Below are positions 26,375 to 35,172 of a stretch of DNA of 64,000 bases, in pieces. Both the position numbers and the translations under genes were made by a program. This stretch comes from JALORV01 sp963780715 (GTDB lineage: Bacteria > Pseudomonadota > Gammaproteobacteria > Burkholderiales > Burkholderiaceae_F): positions 1 through 64,000 of the forward strand of contig CAWADK010000020.1 in assembly GCA_963780715.1 (NCBI GenBank), written 5' to 3'. The notes under the pieces are model-generated. The model saw only the letters and a list, made by a program, of their open reading frames with translations, did no database searches and was not told the DNA's origin. How positions within the stretch are numbered: position 1 is the first letter of the stretch; each line of letters opens with the position of its first letter.

Positions 26375-28411
26375 ATGTCCAGCGCGTCGCGCGGATCGCC
26401 GGGCACGCGGGCGCGCTGGCTGCGCGAGCAGATCGCGCGGGCGGACCACGAGTACTACGTGCTCGCGAGCCCGAGCCTGCCAGATGCTGAATACGATCGA
26501 TTGTTCCGCGAGCTGCAGGCGCTGGAGCAGGCCCATCCGGAGCTGCTCACGCCCGATTCGCCGACACAGCGTGTCGGCGGCGCCGTGCGCTCCGATCTGC
26601 CCAAGGTGCGCCACGCGGTGCCGATGCTTTCAATTCGCACCGAGACCGATGCCGGCCCCAGTGGCGCGCGGGCCTTCGATGCCAGGGTGCGCCGCGAACT
26701 GAAGCTCGGTGACGACGATCCGCCGATCGAGTATTGCGCCGAACTGAAGTTCGATGGTCTCGCGGTCAACCTGCGCTACGAACACGGCGTGCTCGCCCGA
26801 GCGGCCACGCGCGGCGACGGCGAGGAGGGGGAGGACGTCACGCCAAACGCGCGCACGATCCGGCCGATTCCCCTTCGCTTGAAGGATGTGGATGCCGCCG
26901 TCATCGAGGTGCGTGGCGAGGTCTTCCTGCGGCGGCGCGAATTCGAGCAGATCAATGAGCGCCAGCGCGAGGCGGGCGACAAGGTATTCGTCAATCCCCG
27001 CAATGCCGCGGCCGGCTTCCTGCGGCAGCTGGACGCGAAGTCGACCGCAAGCCGGCCACTGTCGTTTTATGCCTATGGGCTCGGTGAAGTGGTCGGTTGG
27101 CACACTCCGCCGACCCACAGCGCGGTACTCGACGCACTCGCCGCGATGGGCGTGCCGGTGGCTTCCGAGCGTCGAGTCGTCCGCGGTGCTGAGGCATTGG
27201 TGGCGTTCCACGCGGAGATCGCCGCGCAGCGTGACCGGCTGCCCTTCGACATCGACGGCGTCGTCTACAAGGTCAACCGCCTGGATCTGCAGCGCGAACT
27301 GGGCTTCGTGTCGCGCGAACCGCGCTGGGCCGTCGCTCACAAGTATCCGGCGCAGGAGGAGCTGACGCAGGTGACCGGGATCGACGTGCAGGTTGGCCGC
27401 ACCGGGAAGATCACGCCAGTGGCGCGGCTTGCGCCGGTGTTCGTCGGCGGTGTCACGGTCAGCAACGCGACGCTGCACAACGAGGATTACATCCGCAGCC
27501 TGGGGCTGATGATCGGCGACACCGTCATCGTCAGGCGCGCCGGTGATGTGATTCCGCAGATCGTGTCGGTGTTGCCGGACCGCAGGCCGCGCGGCGCCGG
27601 CTCATTCACCATGCCCAAGGCATGCCCTGTCTGCGGGTCGAGCGTGATGCGGGAGGAGGGCGAAAAGGACCTGCGCTGCACCGGTGGTCTTTTCTGCCCG
27701 GCCCAGCGCAAGCAGGCGCTGCTGCACTTTGCCGGACGGCGCGCGCTGGACATCGAGGGGCTCGGCGAAAGGCTGGTCGATCAGCTGGTCGATGATGGCC
27801 TTGTCAAGACGCCGGCGGATCTCTTCAATCTCGGGCTCGGATCGATCGCCGGTCTCGAACGCATGGCGGAAAAGTCCGCTGCCAACATCATGGCGGCGCT
27901 CGAGCGGGCGCGCAGCACGACGCTCGAGCGCTTCATCTATGCGCTCGGGATCCGCCATGTGGGCGAATCGACGGCGCGCGACCTTGCACGGCACTTCGGC
28001 GCGCTCGAGGCTGTCATGGATGCCTCGGAAGACGAACTGCTGCAGGTGCCGGATGTCGGGCCGGTCGTGGCAGCCTCGGTGGCCCGCTTCTTTGCCGAGC
28101 GGCACAACCGGGAAGTCGTCGAGCAGCTGCGCGCCGCGGGCGTGCACTGGAAGGAAGGCCGCGCGGCGCCGCGTGCCGCCGGTGGGTTGGCCGGCAAGAC
28201 GTTCGTGCTTACCGGTACGCTGCCGAACTGGACCCGTGACGAAGCGAAGGAACGCATCGAGGCGGCCGGGGGCAAAGTGGCCGGTTCGGTCTCGAAGAAG
28301 ACCGATTTCGTCGTGGCTGGCGCCGAGGCCGGAAGCAAGCTCGACAAGGCCGTCGAGCTGGGCGTTGCGGTGATTGACGAGGCCCGTTTGAAAACCATGC
28401 TGGAAGACTGA
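26375..28411 (+). CDS. ligA: NAD-dependent DNA ligase LigA
   Basis: This 678-residue replicative and repair ligase seals nicks using NAD. The catalytic lysine is Lys125 in CAELKFDGLAV. A four-cysteine zinc finger is visible as CPVCGSS followed by LRCTGGLFCPAQ. Helix-hairpin-helix repeats follow, with RHVGESTARDLARHF and DVGPVVAASVARFF. A C-terminal BRCT domain starts at GGLAGKTFVLTGTLPNWTRD. The start at 26375 (MSSASRGS) lies two bases after the zipA stop. It overlaps the following phosphorylase gene by one base. Confidence 0.97.
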   Translation: MSSASRGSPGTRARWLREQIARADHEYYVLASPSLPDAEYDRLFRELQALEQAHPELLTPDSPTQRVGGAVRSDLPKVRHAVPMLSIRTETDAGPSGARAFDARVRRELKLGDDDPPIEYCAELKFDGLAVNLRYEHGVLARAATRGDGEEGEDVTPNARTIRPIPLRLKDVDAAVIEVRGEVFLRRREFEQINERQREAGDKVFVNPRNAAAGFLRQLDAKSTASRPLSFYAYGLGEVVGWHTPPTHSAVLDALAAMGVPVASERRVVRGAEALVAFHAEIAAQRDRLPFDIDGVVYKVNRLDLQRELGFVSREPRWAVAHKYPAQEELTQVTGIDVQVGRTGKITPVARLAPVFVGGVTVSNATLHNEDYIRSLGLMIGDTVIVRRAGDVIPQIVSVLPDRRPRGAGSFTMPKACPVCGSSVMREEGEKDLRCTGGLFCPAQRKQALLHFAGRRALDIEGLGERLVDQLVDDGLVKTPADLFNLGLGSIAGLERMAEKSAANIMAALERARSTTLERFIYALGIRHVGESTARDLARHFGALEAVMDASEDELLQVPDVGPVVAASVARFFAERHNREVVEQLRAAGVHWKEGRAAPRAAGGLAGKTFVLTGTLPNWTRDEAKERIEAAGGKVAGSVSKKTDFVVAGAEAGSKLDKAVELGVAVIDEARLKTMLED

Positions 28412-29154
28412 TGTACGCAATCATTGGAGGCAGCGGCCTCGCCAAGCTCTCGGCTCTTGAGGCCCCGCGGCGCCAGGTCATGCGCACGCCGTACGGCGAG
28501 CCGTCCGGAGCGCTGACCTTCGGGCGCCTGGGCGGGGTCGACGTGGTGTTCCTGGCGCGCCATGGCTACGGCCACACGCTGGCACCGCACGAGATCAACT
28601 ACCGCGCCAACATCTGGGCCCTGCGCGAGCTAAAGGTGGACGGCGTCGTGGCGATCGCGACTGTCGGCGGAATTCGCGCCGATCTGGGACCGGCCACGCT
28701 CGTGATTCCTGACCAGATCATCGATTACACGCACAGTCGCAAGGGCACGTTCTTCGAGGGTTCGGAGGTCCCGGTCACCCACGTGGACTTCACCGAGCCT
28801 TACACACCCGCGCTGCGGACACGGCTGCTGGCGGCGGCGCGCTCGTGCGGCGAGGCCATCGTCGACCGCGGTGTCTACGCCTGCACGCAGGGCCCGCGTC
28901 TCGAGACCGCGGCCGAGATCGAACGCATTGCGCGCGACGGCGGCGACATGGTCGGCATGACCGGGATGCCCGAGGCGGCGCTCGCGCGCGAGGCGGAACT
29001 CGCCTACGCGACGCTCGCCGTGGTCGTGAATTACGCGGCCGGGCGCGGCGACAGCAAACATGCGATCAAGCTCGAGGAACTCGACGGCGTCATGCGGGCG
29101 ACGATGACGCGTGCGGTCGGCATCCTCGCTGCCTTCTTTGCGGCGAAGCCGTGA
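28411..29154 (+). CDS. S-methyl-5'-thioinosine (or thioadenosine) phosphorylase
   Basis: This 247-residue purine nucleoside phosphorylase of the MTAP family cleaves methylthio-nucleosides in salvage of methylthioadenosine from polyamine synthesis. Phosphate and purine-site motifs are IIGGSGL at the start, ARHGYGHTLAPHEINYRANI, CTQGPRLETAAEI and GMTGMPEAALAREAELAYA. The length of about 245 and the sequence resemble the methylthioinosine phosphorylase described in Pseudomonas aeruginosa, so inosine rather than adenosine preference is likely but not certain. The start overlaps the ligA stop (TGATG) and its own stop overlaps def (GTGA), so the three are translationally coupled. Confidence 0.88.
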   Translation: MYAIIGGSGLAKLSALEAPRRQVMRTPYGEPSGALTFGRLGGVDVVFLARHGYGHTLAPHEINYRANIWALRELKVDGVVAIATVGGIRADLGPATLVIPDQIIDYTHSRKGTFFEGSEVPVTHVDFTEPYTPALRTRLLAAARSCGEAIVDRGVYACTQGPRLETAAEIERIARDGGDMVGMTGMPEAALAREAELAYATLAVVVNYAAGRGDSKHAIKLEELDGVMRATMTRAVGILAAFFAAKP

Positions 29155-29696
29155 TCCGAGAGATCTTGCGAATGGGCGATGCCCGCCTGCTGCGCGTCTC
29201 GGAGCCGGTCCGGGACTTCGGCACGGCGGAACTGCGAACGCTGGTCGCCGACATGTTCGACACGATGCATGCGGCCAACGGCGCGGGGCTCGCCGCGCCG
29301 CAGATCGGAGTGCCGCTGCGCGTCGTCATCTTCGGCTACGCCGACCCGGAAATGCGCAATCCGCGCTATCCGGATGCTGATCCGGTGCCGCAGACGATAC
29401 TGGTCAATCCGGAGCTCGAACCGCTGCCTGGCGGGCTCGAGGAGGGCTGGGAGGGTTGCCTGTCGGTCCCGGGGCTGCGCGGCGTGGTCGAGCGGCATGC
29501 CAATTTGCGTTACCGCGGCTTCGACCTGGACGGCCGGCCAATTGAGCGGGTCGCATCCGGTTTCCACGCGCGCGTCGTGCAGCATGAGTGCGATCACCTC
29601 GACGGCATCCTGTACCCGATGCGGGTGAGGGACTACACGCGTTTTGGCTTCACTGACGTGCTCTTCCCGGAATTGGCGAGCCAGCCTGACGATTGA
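29151..29696 (+). CDS. def: Peptide deformylase
   Basis: This 181-residue metalloenzyme removes the formyl group from nascent N-terminal methionine. The three family motifs are all present: GAGLAAPQIG (about 43-52), EGCLSVPG with the metal cysteine, and QHECDHLDG with two metal histidines and the catalytic glutamate. The start is the GTG at 29151 that overlaps the phosphorylase stop by four bases. This is not the usual def-fmt context; it may be a second deformylase copy, with def-fmt elsewhere (inference). It is convergent with glnD. Confidence 0.94.
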   Translation: MIREILRMGDARLLRVSEPVRDFGTAELRTLVADMFDTMHAANGAGLAAPQIGVPLRVVIFGYADPEMRNPRYPDADPVPQTILVNPELEPLPGGLEEGWEGCLSVPGLRGVVERHANLRYRGFDLDGRPIERVASGFHARVVQHECDHLDGILYPMRVRDYTRFGFTDVLFPELASQPDD

Positions 29697-29713
29697 TCGG
29701 GTGCACTAGGTCG

Positions 29714-32269
29714 TCAGGGACCGACCGCTTCCAGCAGGTCGTTTTCGATCTCGAGCTGGTTCCTGGCTTCACCGAGCTCGGGGCCGGACACCAGGAACAC
29801 GTCTTCGGCCCGCTCGCCCAGCGTCAGCACCTTGGCGGTATGCACGTTAAGACCGTGTTGCGCGAGCACGCGCGCAATGGAATAGAGCAAACCGAGGCGG
29901 TCCGTCGCGATGACGGACAGCAGGTAGCGTTGTCCGCGTTCATCGGGCTGCAGATGTACCGCCGGCGTCACCGGGAAGTGGCGCGACTGCCGTGACATTC
30001 TTCCCTTTGCGGGCGGCGGCAGCTTGTGCTGGGTGGCGATCCACTCGGCCAGTTCATGCTCGACCTGGGCCAGCAGTTCGCGGTAGTGCGGGGCGCGGCC
30101 GTTGTCAGTGACGAGAAAGGTGTCGAGCGCATAGCCGTGCCGCGTCGTGTGGATGCGGGCATCAAGGATGCTCAGGTTGCGGCTGTCGAAGTAGCCGCAG
30201 ACACGCGCGAACAGGTCCTTCTGGTCACGGACGTAGATCAGCACCTCGGCGCCTTCCCCGATCCGTGCGAGCCGCGCCCGCACGACCGGCCGCTCCGTGT
30301 GCACGCGGTTGAAGAGCGACCGCGTGTGCCACGCAATGTCCTGCGCGCCGTGCCGCAGGAAGTAGACAACGTCCAGCTCGTTCCAGAGCGACTCGCGCGC
30401 GCTGTCCGCGAGGCCATAGAGCCGGAGGATGCGCAGCGCTTCCTCCTTGCGCCCTTCGAGCACAGCCGAAGACGAGACGCTGCCGCCGCCCAGCAGGCGC
30501 CGGGTCGAGCGGAACAGGTCTTCGATCAGCTTGCCCTTCCAGGCATTCCAGACCTTGGGACTGGTGCCGCGGATGTCGGCCACCGTCAGCAGGTAAAGCG
30601 CGATCAGGCGGCGCTCGGTCTTCACAAGCTCGGCGAAGCGCCGCATCACGGCTTCGTCGGCCAGGTCCTGTTTCTGTGCGACCTGCGACATCGAAAGGTG
30701 ATGCTCGACGAGAAACCCCACCAGTGAAGTGTCCTCGTCGGACAGGCCGTGATCCCGACAGAAGCGTCGCGCGTCGCGTGCGCCCAGTGTGCTGTGATCG
30801 CCGCCGCGGCCCTTGGCAATGTCGTGGAACAGGGCGGCTATATACAGCAGCCAGGGGTTCTCGAAGTCAGTGATCAGCTGGCTGCAGAGCGGGTACTCGT
30901 GGGCGTGCTCCGACAACGTGAACCGGCGCAGGTTACGCAGCACCTGCAGGATGTGCTGGTCCACCGTGTAGACATGGAACAGGTCATGCTGCATCTGCCC
31001 CACGATGCGCCGGAACACCGGCAGGTAACGCCCCAGCACTGACAGCTGGTTCATGCGGCGCAACTCGTGCAGCACGCCCTTGGGCTGCTGCAGGATCGCC
31101 AGGAAAGTCGCGCGGTTGGCCGGGTCGCGGCGGTAGGCGGGGTCGATCCTCACCCTCGCATGCCACAGCGCCCGCATCAGCGGCGCGGACATGCCGCGCA
31201 GCTCCTGGTGCTGCGCCATCAGCAGGAAGGCGCGCAGGATGCCGTTCGGGTCGGAGTCCAGCGCATCGGGCGCACGCAAGTCCAGCAACTCGCTGCGCGC
31301 GACAAATGTCTGGTCCAGCGGCTCGCACGGCTCGTCAGGCAAATGGAACAGGCGCTGCTCCATGTTCTGCAGCACGATCGTGTTCATCTGGGTGACCGCC
31401 TTGGCCGACCAGTAATAGCGCTGCATCAGGACTTCGCTCGGACGGCGCGCCGCTGTAGCCTGGAAGCCGGCGCGCTCAGCCACGGCGTGCTGCACGTCGA
31501 ACACGAGGCGATCCTCACGCCGGCCGGTGACAAGATGCAGCCACGCCCGGATCTGCTTCAGCCGCCGTTCGCTGCGCCGGATGAGGTGGGCTTCCTCGCT
31601 CGTGATCAGGCCGCGGCGCGCCAGTTCGGTCCAGCTGGTGCCGTAGCCCAGCGCGCGCGCCAGCCACAGCAGCACGTGCAGATCGCGCAGCCCGCCCGGA
31701 CTCTCCTTGACGTTGGGTTCGAGGCTGTATGGCGACTCGTTGTACTTCGTGTGGCGCTGGCGCTGCTCCAGGACCTTTGCGCGGAAGTAGGCTTCCCGGT
31801 CCAGTACTCCCAGCACCGCATGGACGAAGCGCTCGAACATTGGTCGGGGACCTGCGATCAGCCGGCCTTCCAGCATCGAGGTGAACGCGGTGATGTCGCC
31901 CTGCGCTTCGGTGCGGCACTCATCGATCGTGCGGACACTGTGGCCGAGGGAGAGACCGAGGTCCCACAGCAGGCCGACCAGGCTCTCTATCGTGCTGCGC
32001 TGGGCTGCGTCGGCTTCGCGTGCAAGGAGGATCAGGACGTCGATGTCGGAATGCGGGAAGAGCTCCCCGCGACCGTAGCCACCGACCGCGATGATCGCCG
32101 CCTTTTGCGCCAGGCCCGTGGAACGCGCGAGGTCGCGCAGCAGGCCATCGATCGACCGGCAGTAGCCCTTGAGCAGGGCTTCGACCGGACCTCCGGCTTC
32201 GAAGCGGGCGACCAGCGCATCACGTTCCAGTCGCAGGCGATCCCGCAGCTGGAAGCTGATGTCGTTCAT
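29714..32269 (-). CDS. glnD: PII uridylyltransferase / uridylyl-removing enzyme
   Basis: This 851-residue bifunctional nitrogen sensor adds UMP to PII proteins when glutamine is low and removes it when glutamine is high. The nucleotidyltransferase motif GGYGRGELFPHSDIDV is at 63-78. The HD hydrolase motif begins at His482 in HDIAKGRGGDHS. Two ACT domains, which sense glutamine, occupy the C-terminal 180 residues (LIYVRDQKDLFARVCGYF and YLLSVIATDRLGLLYSIARV). It starts four bases after the map stop, so map and glnD are co-transcribed. Confidence 0.96.
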   Translation of the reverse strand: MNDISFQLRDRLRLERDALVARFEAGGPVEALLKGYCRSIDGLLRDLARSTGLAQKAAIIAVGGYGRGELFPHSDIDVLILLAREADAAQRSTIESLVGLLWDLGLSLGHSVRTIDECRTEAQGDITAFTSMLEGRLIAGPRPMFERFVHAVLGVLDREAYFRAKVLEQRQRHTKYNESPYSLEPNVKESPGGLRDLHVLLWLARALGYGTSWTELARRGLITSEEAHLIRRSERRLKQIRAWLHLVTGRREDRLVFDVQHAVAERAGFQATAARRPSEVLMQRYYWSAKAVTQMNTIVLQNMEQRLFHLPDEPCEPLDQTFVARSELLDLRAPDALDSDPNGILRAFLLMAQHQELRGMSAPLMRALWHARVRIDPAYRRDPANRATFLAILQQPKGVLHELRRMNQLSVLGRYLPVFRRIVGQMQHDLFHVYTVDQHILQVLRNLRRFTLSEHAHEYPLCSQLITDFENPWLLYIAALFHDIAKGRGGDHSTLGARDARRFCRDHGLSDEDTSLVGFLVEHHLSMSQVAQKQDLADEAVMRRFAELVKTERRLIALYLLTVADIRGTSPKVWNAWKGKLIEDLFRSTRRLLGGGSVSSSAVLEGRKEEALRILRLYGLADSARESLWNELDVVYFLRHGAQDIAWHTRSLFNRVHTERPVVRARLARIGEGAEVLIYVRDQKDLFARVCGYFDSRNLSILDARIHTTRHGYALDTFLVTDNGRAPHYRELLAQVEHELAEWIATQHKLPPPAKGRMSRQSRHFPVTPAVHLQPDERGQRYLLSVIATDRLGLLYSIARVLAQHGLNVHTAKVLTLGERAEDVFLVSGPELGEARNQLEIENDLLEAVGP

Positions 32270-32273
32270 TCGC

Positions 32274-33116
32274 TCACGCGGTGGCGGCCTCGGGGTTCGG
32301 CGCGCCGCGCCAGTCGCCCGTCACGAACTGCGGCGGCGCCGGAGTCGCGGCCGAGCGGGTGAGGACCTCGTATCCGGCTTCAGTAACGAGCACCGTGTGC
32401 TCCCACTGGGCGGAAAGGCTGTGATCTTTCGTCACGATGGTCCAGCCGTCGGCCAGTTCCTTGATGTCGCGCCGGCCGGCGTTGATCATCGGCTCCACCG
32501 TGAAGGTCATGCCGGCCGTCAGCCGTTCCAGCGTGCCGGGCTTGCCGTAATGGAGGATCTGCGGTTCCTCATGAAACTTGCGGCCGATGCCGTGGCCGCA
32601 GAACTCGCGCACGACGCTGTAGCCATGGCGCTCGGCGTGGGTCTGGATGGCGTGGCCGATGTCGCCGATCGTCGCGCCCGGCCGCACCTGTTCGATGCCG
32701 AGCCACATGCAGTCGTACGTCACCTCGCACAGGCGGCGCGCGGCAATCGACGGTTCCCCAACGTAGTACATGCGGCTGGTGTCGCCGTGATAGCCGTCCT
32801 TAATGACCGTGACGTCGATGTTGACGACGTCACCGTTCTTCAGCACGCGGTCCCCCGGAATGCCGTGGCAGACCTGATGGTTCACCGAGGTGCAGATCGC
32901 TTTGGGGAACGGCCGGTAGCCCGGCGGGGCATAGTTCAGCGGGGCCGGCGTCGTGTTCTGGACGTTCGTCATGTACTCGTGGCAGAGCCGATCGAGTTCT
33001 CCGGTCGTGACTCCGGGCTTGACGTGCGGTCCGATGAAGTCGAGGACCTCGGCCGCAAGCCGGCCCGCCAGGCGCATGCCTGTAACGTCGGCGGGTGTCT
33101 TGATCACGATGGGCAT
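32274..33116 (-). CDS. map: Methionine aminopeptidase type I
   Basis: This is a 280-residue dinuclear metallopeptidase removing N-terminal methionine from new proteins. The metal ligands are Asp in NIDVTVIKDGYHGDTSRMY (two aspartates), His in GHGIGRKFHEEP, and Glu in TVEPMIN and QWEHTVLV. The last 25 residues (Pro/Ala-rich) extend a little beyond the E. coli length of 264. It is divergent from rpsB, the arrangement found widely in proteobacteria. Confidence 0.96.
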   Translation of the reverse strand: MPIVIKTPADVTGMRLAGRLAAEVLDFIGPHVKPGVTTGELDRLCHEYMTNVQNTTPAPLNYAPPGYRPFPKAICTSVNHQVCHGIPGDRVLKNGDVVNIDVTVIKDGYHGDTSRMYYVGEPSIAARRLCEVTYDCMWLGIEQVRPGATIGDIGHAIQTHAERHGYSVVREFCGHGIGRKFHEEPQILHYGKPGTLERLTAGMTFTVEPMINAGRRDIKELADGWTIVTKDHSLSAQWEHTVLVTEAGYEVLTRSAATPAPPQFVTGDWRGAPNPEAATA

Positions 33117-33136
33117 GGCGGGTCCGGGAGCGCGGC

Positions 33137-33166
33137 TTGAGCGAATCGCTGCGAGGTGGCTATAAT
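33137..33166 (+). promoter_or_regulatory. Sigma-70 promoter of the rpsB operon
   Basis: TTGAGC at 33137-33142 and a perfect TATAAT at 33161-33166 are separated by 18 bases. Transcription would begin near 33173, leaving a leader of about 255 bases before rpsB. This is the best sigma-70 match I found in the window. Confidence 0.75.
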
Positions 33167-33173
33167 ATCGGGC

Positions 33174-33428
33174 TGTCTAGTGCTTTGAAAATCAAAAGCT
33201 TAAGTGTGAAAGTGGGCTTGTGGCGGTCCGGCGAAGGTGCCGGGCGTCCTATGGCGGGCTTTTGTAGGGGTAACCCAGGGTGAAATCGGCGCAAACGCGT
33301 CGGCGGAATCCGCCCCGGCCGCACCAGGCAGAAATCGCGCGCACCGCCACCAAGGTGCTGACCGGACCTCTCTGTGGGTCTGGGCGGCGTCGGCGAATGC
33401 GCTGGACCCAACCTTGGAGAGAGTTGTC
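33174..33428 (+). other. Long 5' leader of rpsB
   Basis: Between the promoter and the rpsB start lie about 255 transcribed, apparently non-coding bases. An imperfect inverted repeat, GCTTTGA and TCAAAAGC, is at 33182-33199, and GC-rich segments follow. An open frame runs through from 33237 into rpsB but has no start or content typical of protein. In other bacteria the rpsB leader carries an S2-binding autoregulatory structure; whether this leader does is inference. Confidence 0.5.
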
Positions 33429-34184
33429 ATGTCAGTAACCATGCGTCAAATGCTGGAGGCCGGCGTTCATTTCGGCCACCAGACCCGGTTCTGGAATCCG
33501 AAGATGGCACCGTACATCTTCGGCCATCGGAACAAGATCCACATCATCAATCTCGAGCGGACGCTCGAGCAGTTCAACGACGCCACGCGCTTCGTGCGCC
33601 AGCTGGCGGCCAACCGCGGCACGATCCTCATGGTCGGCACCAAGCGGCAGGCCCGCGAGACGATCGTCGAAGAGGCGCAGCGCTCCGGGATGCCGTTCGT
33701 CGACCAGCGCTGGCTGGGCGGCATGCTCACCAACTTCAAGACGGTCAAGGTCTCGATCAAGCGCCTGAAGGAGATGGAGCAGATCATTGCCGACAACGGC
33801 ACCGAGCGCATGACCAAGAAGGAAGCGCTCGACTTCGCGCGTGAAGTCGAGAAGCTCAACAAGTCGATCGGCGGCATCAAGGACATGAATGCGCTGCCCG
33901 ACGCGCTCTTTGTCATCGACGTTGGCTACCACAAGATCGCCGTGCAGGAGGCCGTGAAGCTGGGCATTCCCGTCGTCGCCGTGGTCGATACCAACCACTC
34001 GCCAGCAGGTGTCGCCTACGTGATCCCGGGCAACGATGACTCGAGCCGGGCAGTTCGCCTGTACGCCCGCGGCATTGCCGATGCCGTGCTCGAAGGCAAG
34101 GCGGCTGCGCTGCAGGGTGTCGTGCAGGCTGTCACCGGGGGTGGGGACGAGGAGTTCGTCGAAGTCAGCGAAGGCCAGGAGTAA
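33429..34184 (+). CDS. rpsB: 30S ribosomal protein S2
   Basis: This is a 251-residue small-subunit protein, needed for S1 binding and initiation. Conserved segments include MLEAGVHFGHQTRFWNPKM near the start, RWLGGMLTNFKTV in the middle and PVVAVVDTNHSPAGVAYVIP near the nucleotide-like site. The start at 33429 has GGAGAG just upstream; ATG at 33441 (MRQML) is a possible alternative. It is followed by a hairpin with a T-run and then tsf. Confidence 0.97.
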   Translation: MSVTMRQMLEAGVHFGHQTRFWNPKMAPYIFGHRNKIHIINLERTLEQFNDATRFVRQLAANRGTILMVGTKRQARETIVEEAQRSGMPFVDQRWLGGMLTNFKTVKVSIKRLKEMEQIIADNGTERMTKKEALDFAREVEKLNKSIGGIKDMNALPDALFVIDVGYHKIAVQEAVKLGIPVVAVVDTNHSPAGVAYVIPGNDDSSRAVRLYARGIADAVLEGKAAALQGVVQAVTGGGDEEFVEVSEGQE

Positions 34185-34211
34185 GCGGCTTGCGTTGACC
34201 TCCACTGCAGG

Positions 34212-34233
34212 AAGGGGCGCAAGCCCCTTTTTT
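34212..34233 (+). terminator. Attenuator/terminator between rpsB and tsf
   Basis: A seven-base-pair stem AAGGGGC/GCCCCTT closed by a GCAA tetraloop is followed directly by further Ts (34228-34233). It lies in the 87-base gap between rpsB and tsf. It would reduce transcription into tsf and beyond, as in other proteobacteria where S2 and EF-Ts are made in different amounts. Confidence 0.78.
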
Positions 34234-34271
34234 GCAGCAGCAATCCATAACGAATTTTGCGGGAGCAGTGA

Positions 34272-35159
34272 ATGGCGGAAATCACCGCAGCGATGGTGAA
34301 GGAACTGCGCGAGAAGACCGACGCGCCGATGATGGAGTGCAAGAAGGCGCTGGCCGAGGCGGGCGGCGACCTGGTGAAGGCCGAGGAGATCCTGCGCGTC
34401 AAGCTTGGCAGCAAGGCGAGCAAGGCGGCAGCGAGAATCGCGGCCGAAGGCGTGGTCGCGGTCAACCTGGATGGCGCGGTCGGAGCGATCGTCGAAGTGA
34501 ATTCCGAGACGGACTTCGTCGCCAAGAACGAGGACTTCCTCAAGTTCGCCGCTGGTCTCGCGGCGCTGGTCGCGCAGAAGAACCCAGCCGATGTCGCCGT
34601 GCTGTCCGCGCTGCCGCTGGGCGGCGGCACGGTCGAGAGCACTCGCACGGCCCTGGTCGGCAAGATCGGCGAGAACATGGCAATCCGCCGCTTCGCCCGC
34701 CTGCAGGCCAAGGGACAGCTCGCGAGTTACGTGCACGGCGGCAGCAAGATCGGCGTGCTGCTCGATGTGACCGGCGGCGATGCGCAACTTGCGAAGGACC
34801 TGGCGATGCACATCGCAGCCAGCAAGCCCAAGTCGCTCGACGCGAGCGGTGTTTCCGCCGACTTGCTCGATGCCGAGCGCCGGATTGCCGTCGAGAAGGC
34901 GCGCGAGGCCGGCAAGCCCGAGGCCATGCTGGAGAAGATCGCCGAGGGCACCGTGCAGAAGTACCTCAAGGAGGTCACGTTGCTCGGCCAGGTGTTCGTG
35001 AAGGCCGAGGACGGCAAGCAGACGATCGAGCAGTTGCTCAAGGCGCGCGGCGCGACCGTGAACGGCTTCGTGCTCTACGTCGTCGGCGAAGGCATCGAGA
35101 AGAAGCAGTCCGACTTCGCCGCCGAAGTCGCCGCGCAGGCGGCTGCGGCTCGCGCCTGA
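34272..35159 (+). CDS. tsf: Elongation factor Ts
   Basis: This is a 295-residue nucleotide-exchange factor for EF-Tu. The N-terminal domain reads VKELREKTDAPMMECKKAL, and the EF-Tu-contacting motif is TDFVAKNEDF (about 79-88). The C-terminal module ends with FVLYVVGEGIEKKQSDFAAE. A Shine-Dalgarno-like GGGAG is seen upstream. It is co-oriented with pyrH, 13 bases downstream. Confidence 0.97.
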   Translation: MAEITAAMVKELREKTDAPMMECKKALAEAGGDLVKAEEILRVKLGSKASKAAARIAAEGVVAVNLDGAVGAIVEVNSETDFVAKNEDFLKFAAGLAALVAQKNPADVAVLSALPLGGGTVESTRTALVGKIGENMAIRRFARLQAKGQLASYVHGGSKIGVLLDVTGGDAQLAKDLAMHIAASKPKSLDASGVSADLLDAERRIAVEKAREAGKPEAMLEKIAEGTVQKYLKEVTLLGQVFVKAEDGKQTIEQLLKARGATVNGFVLYVVGEGIEKKQSDFAAEVAAQAAAARA

Positions 35160-35172
35160 CGAGGGGCGCGTC

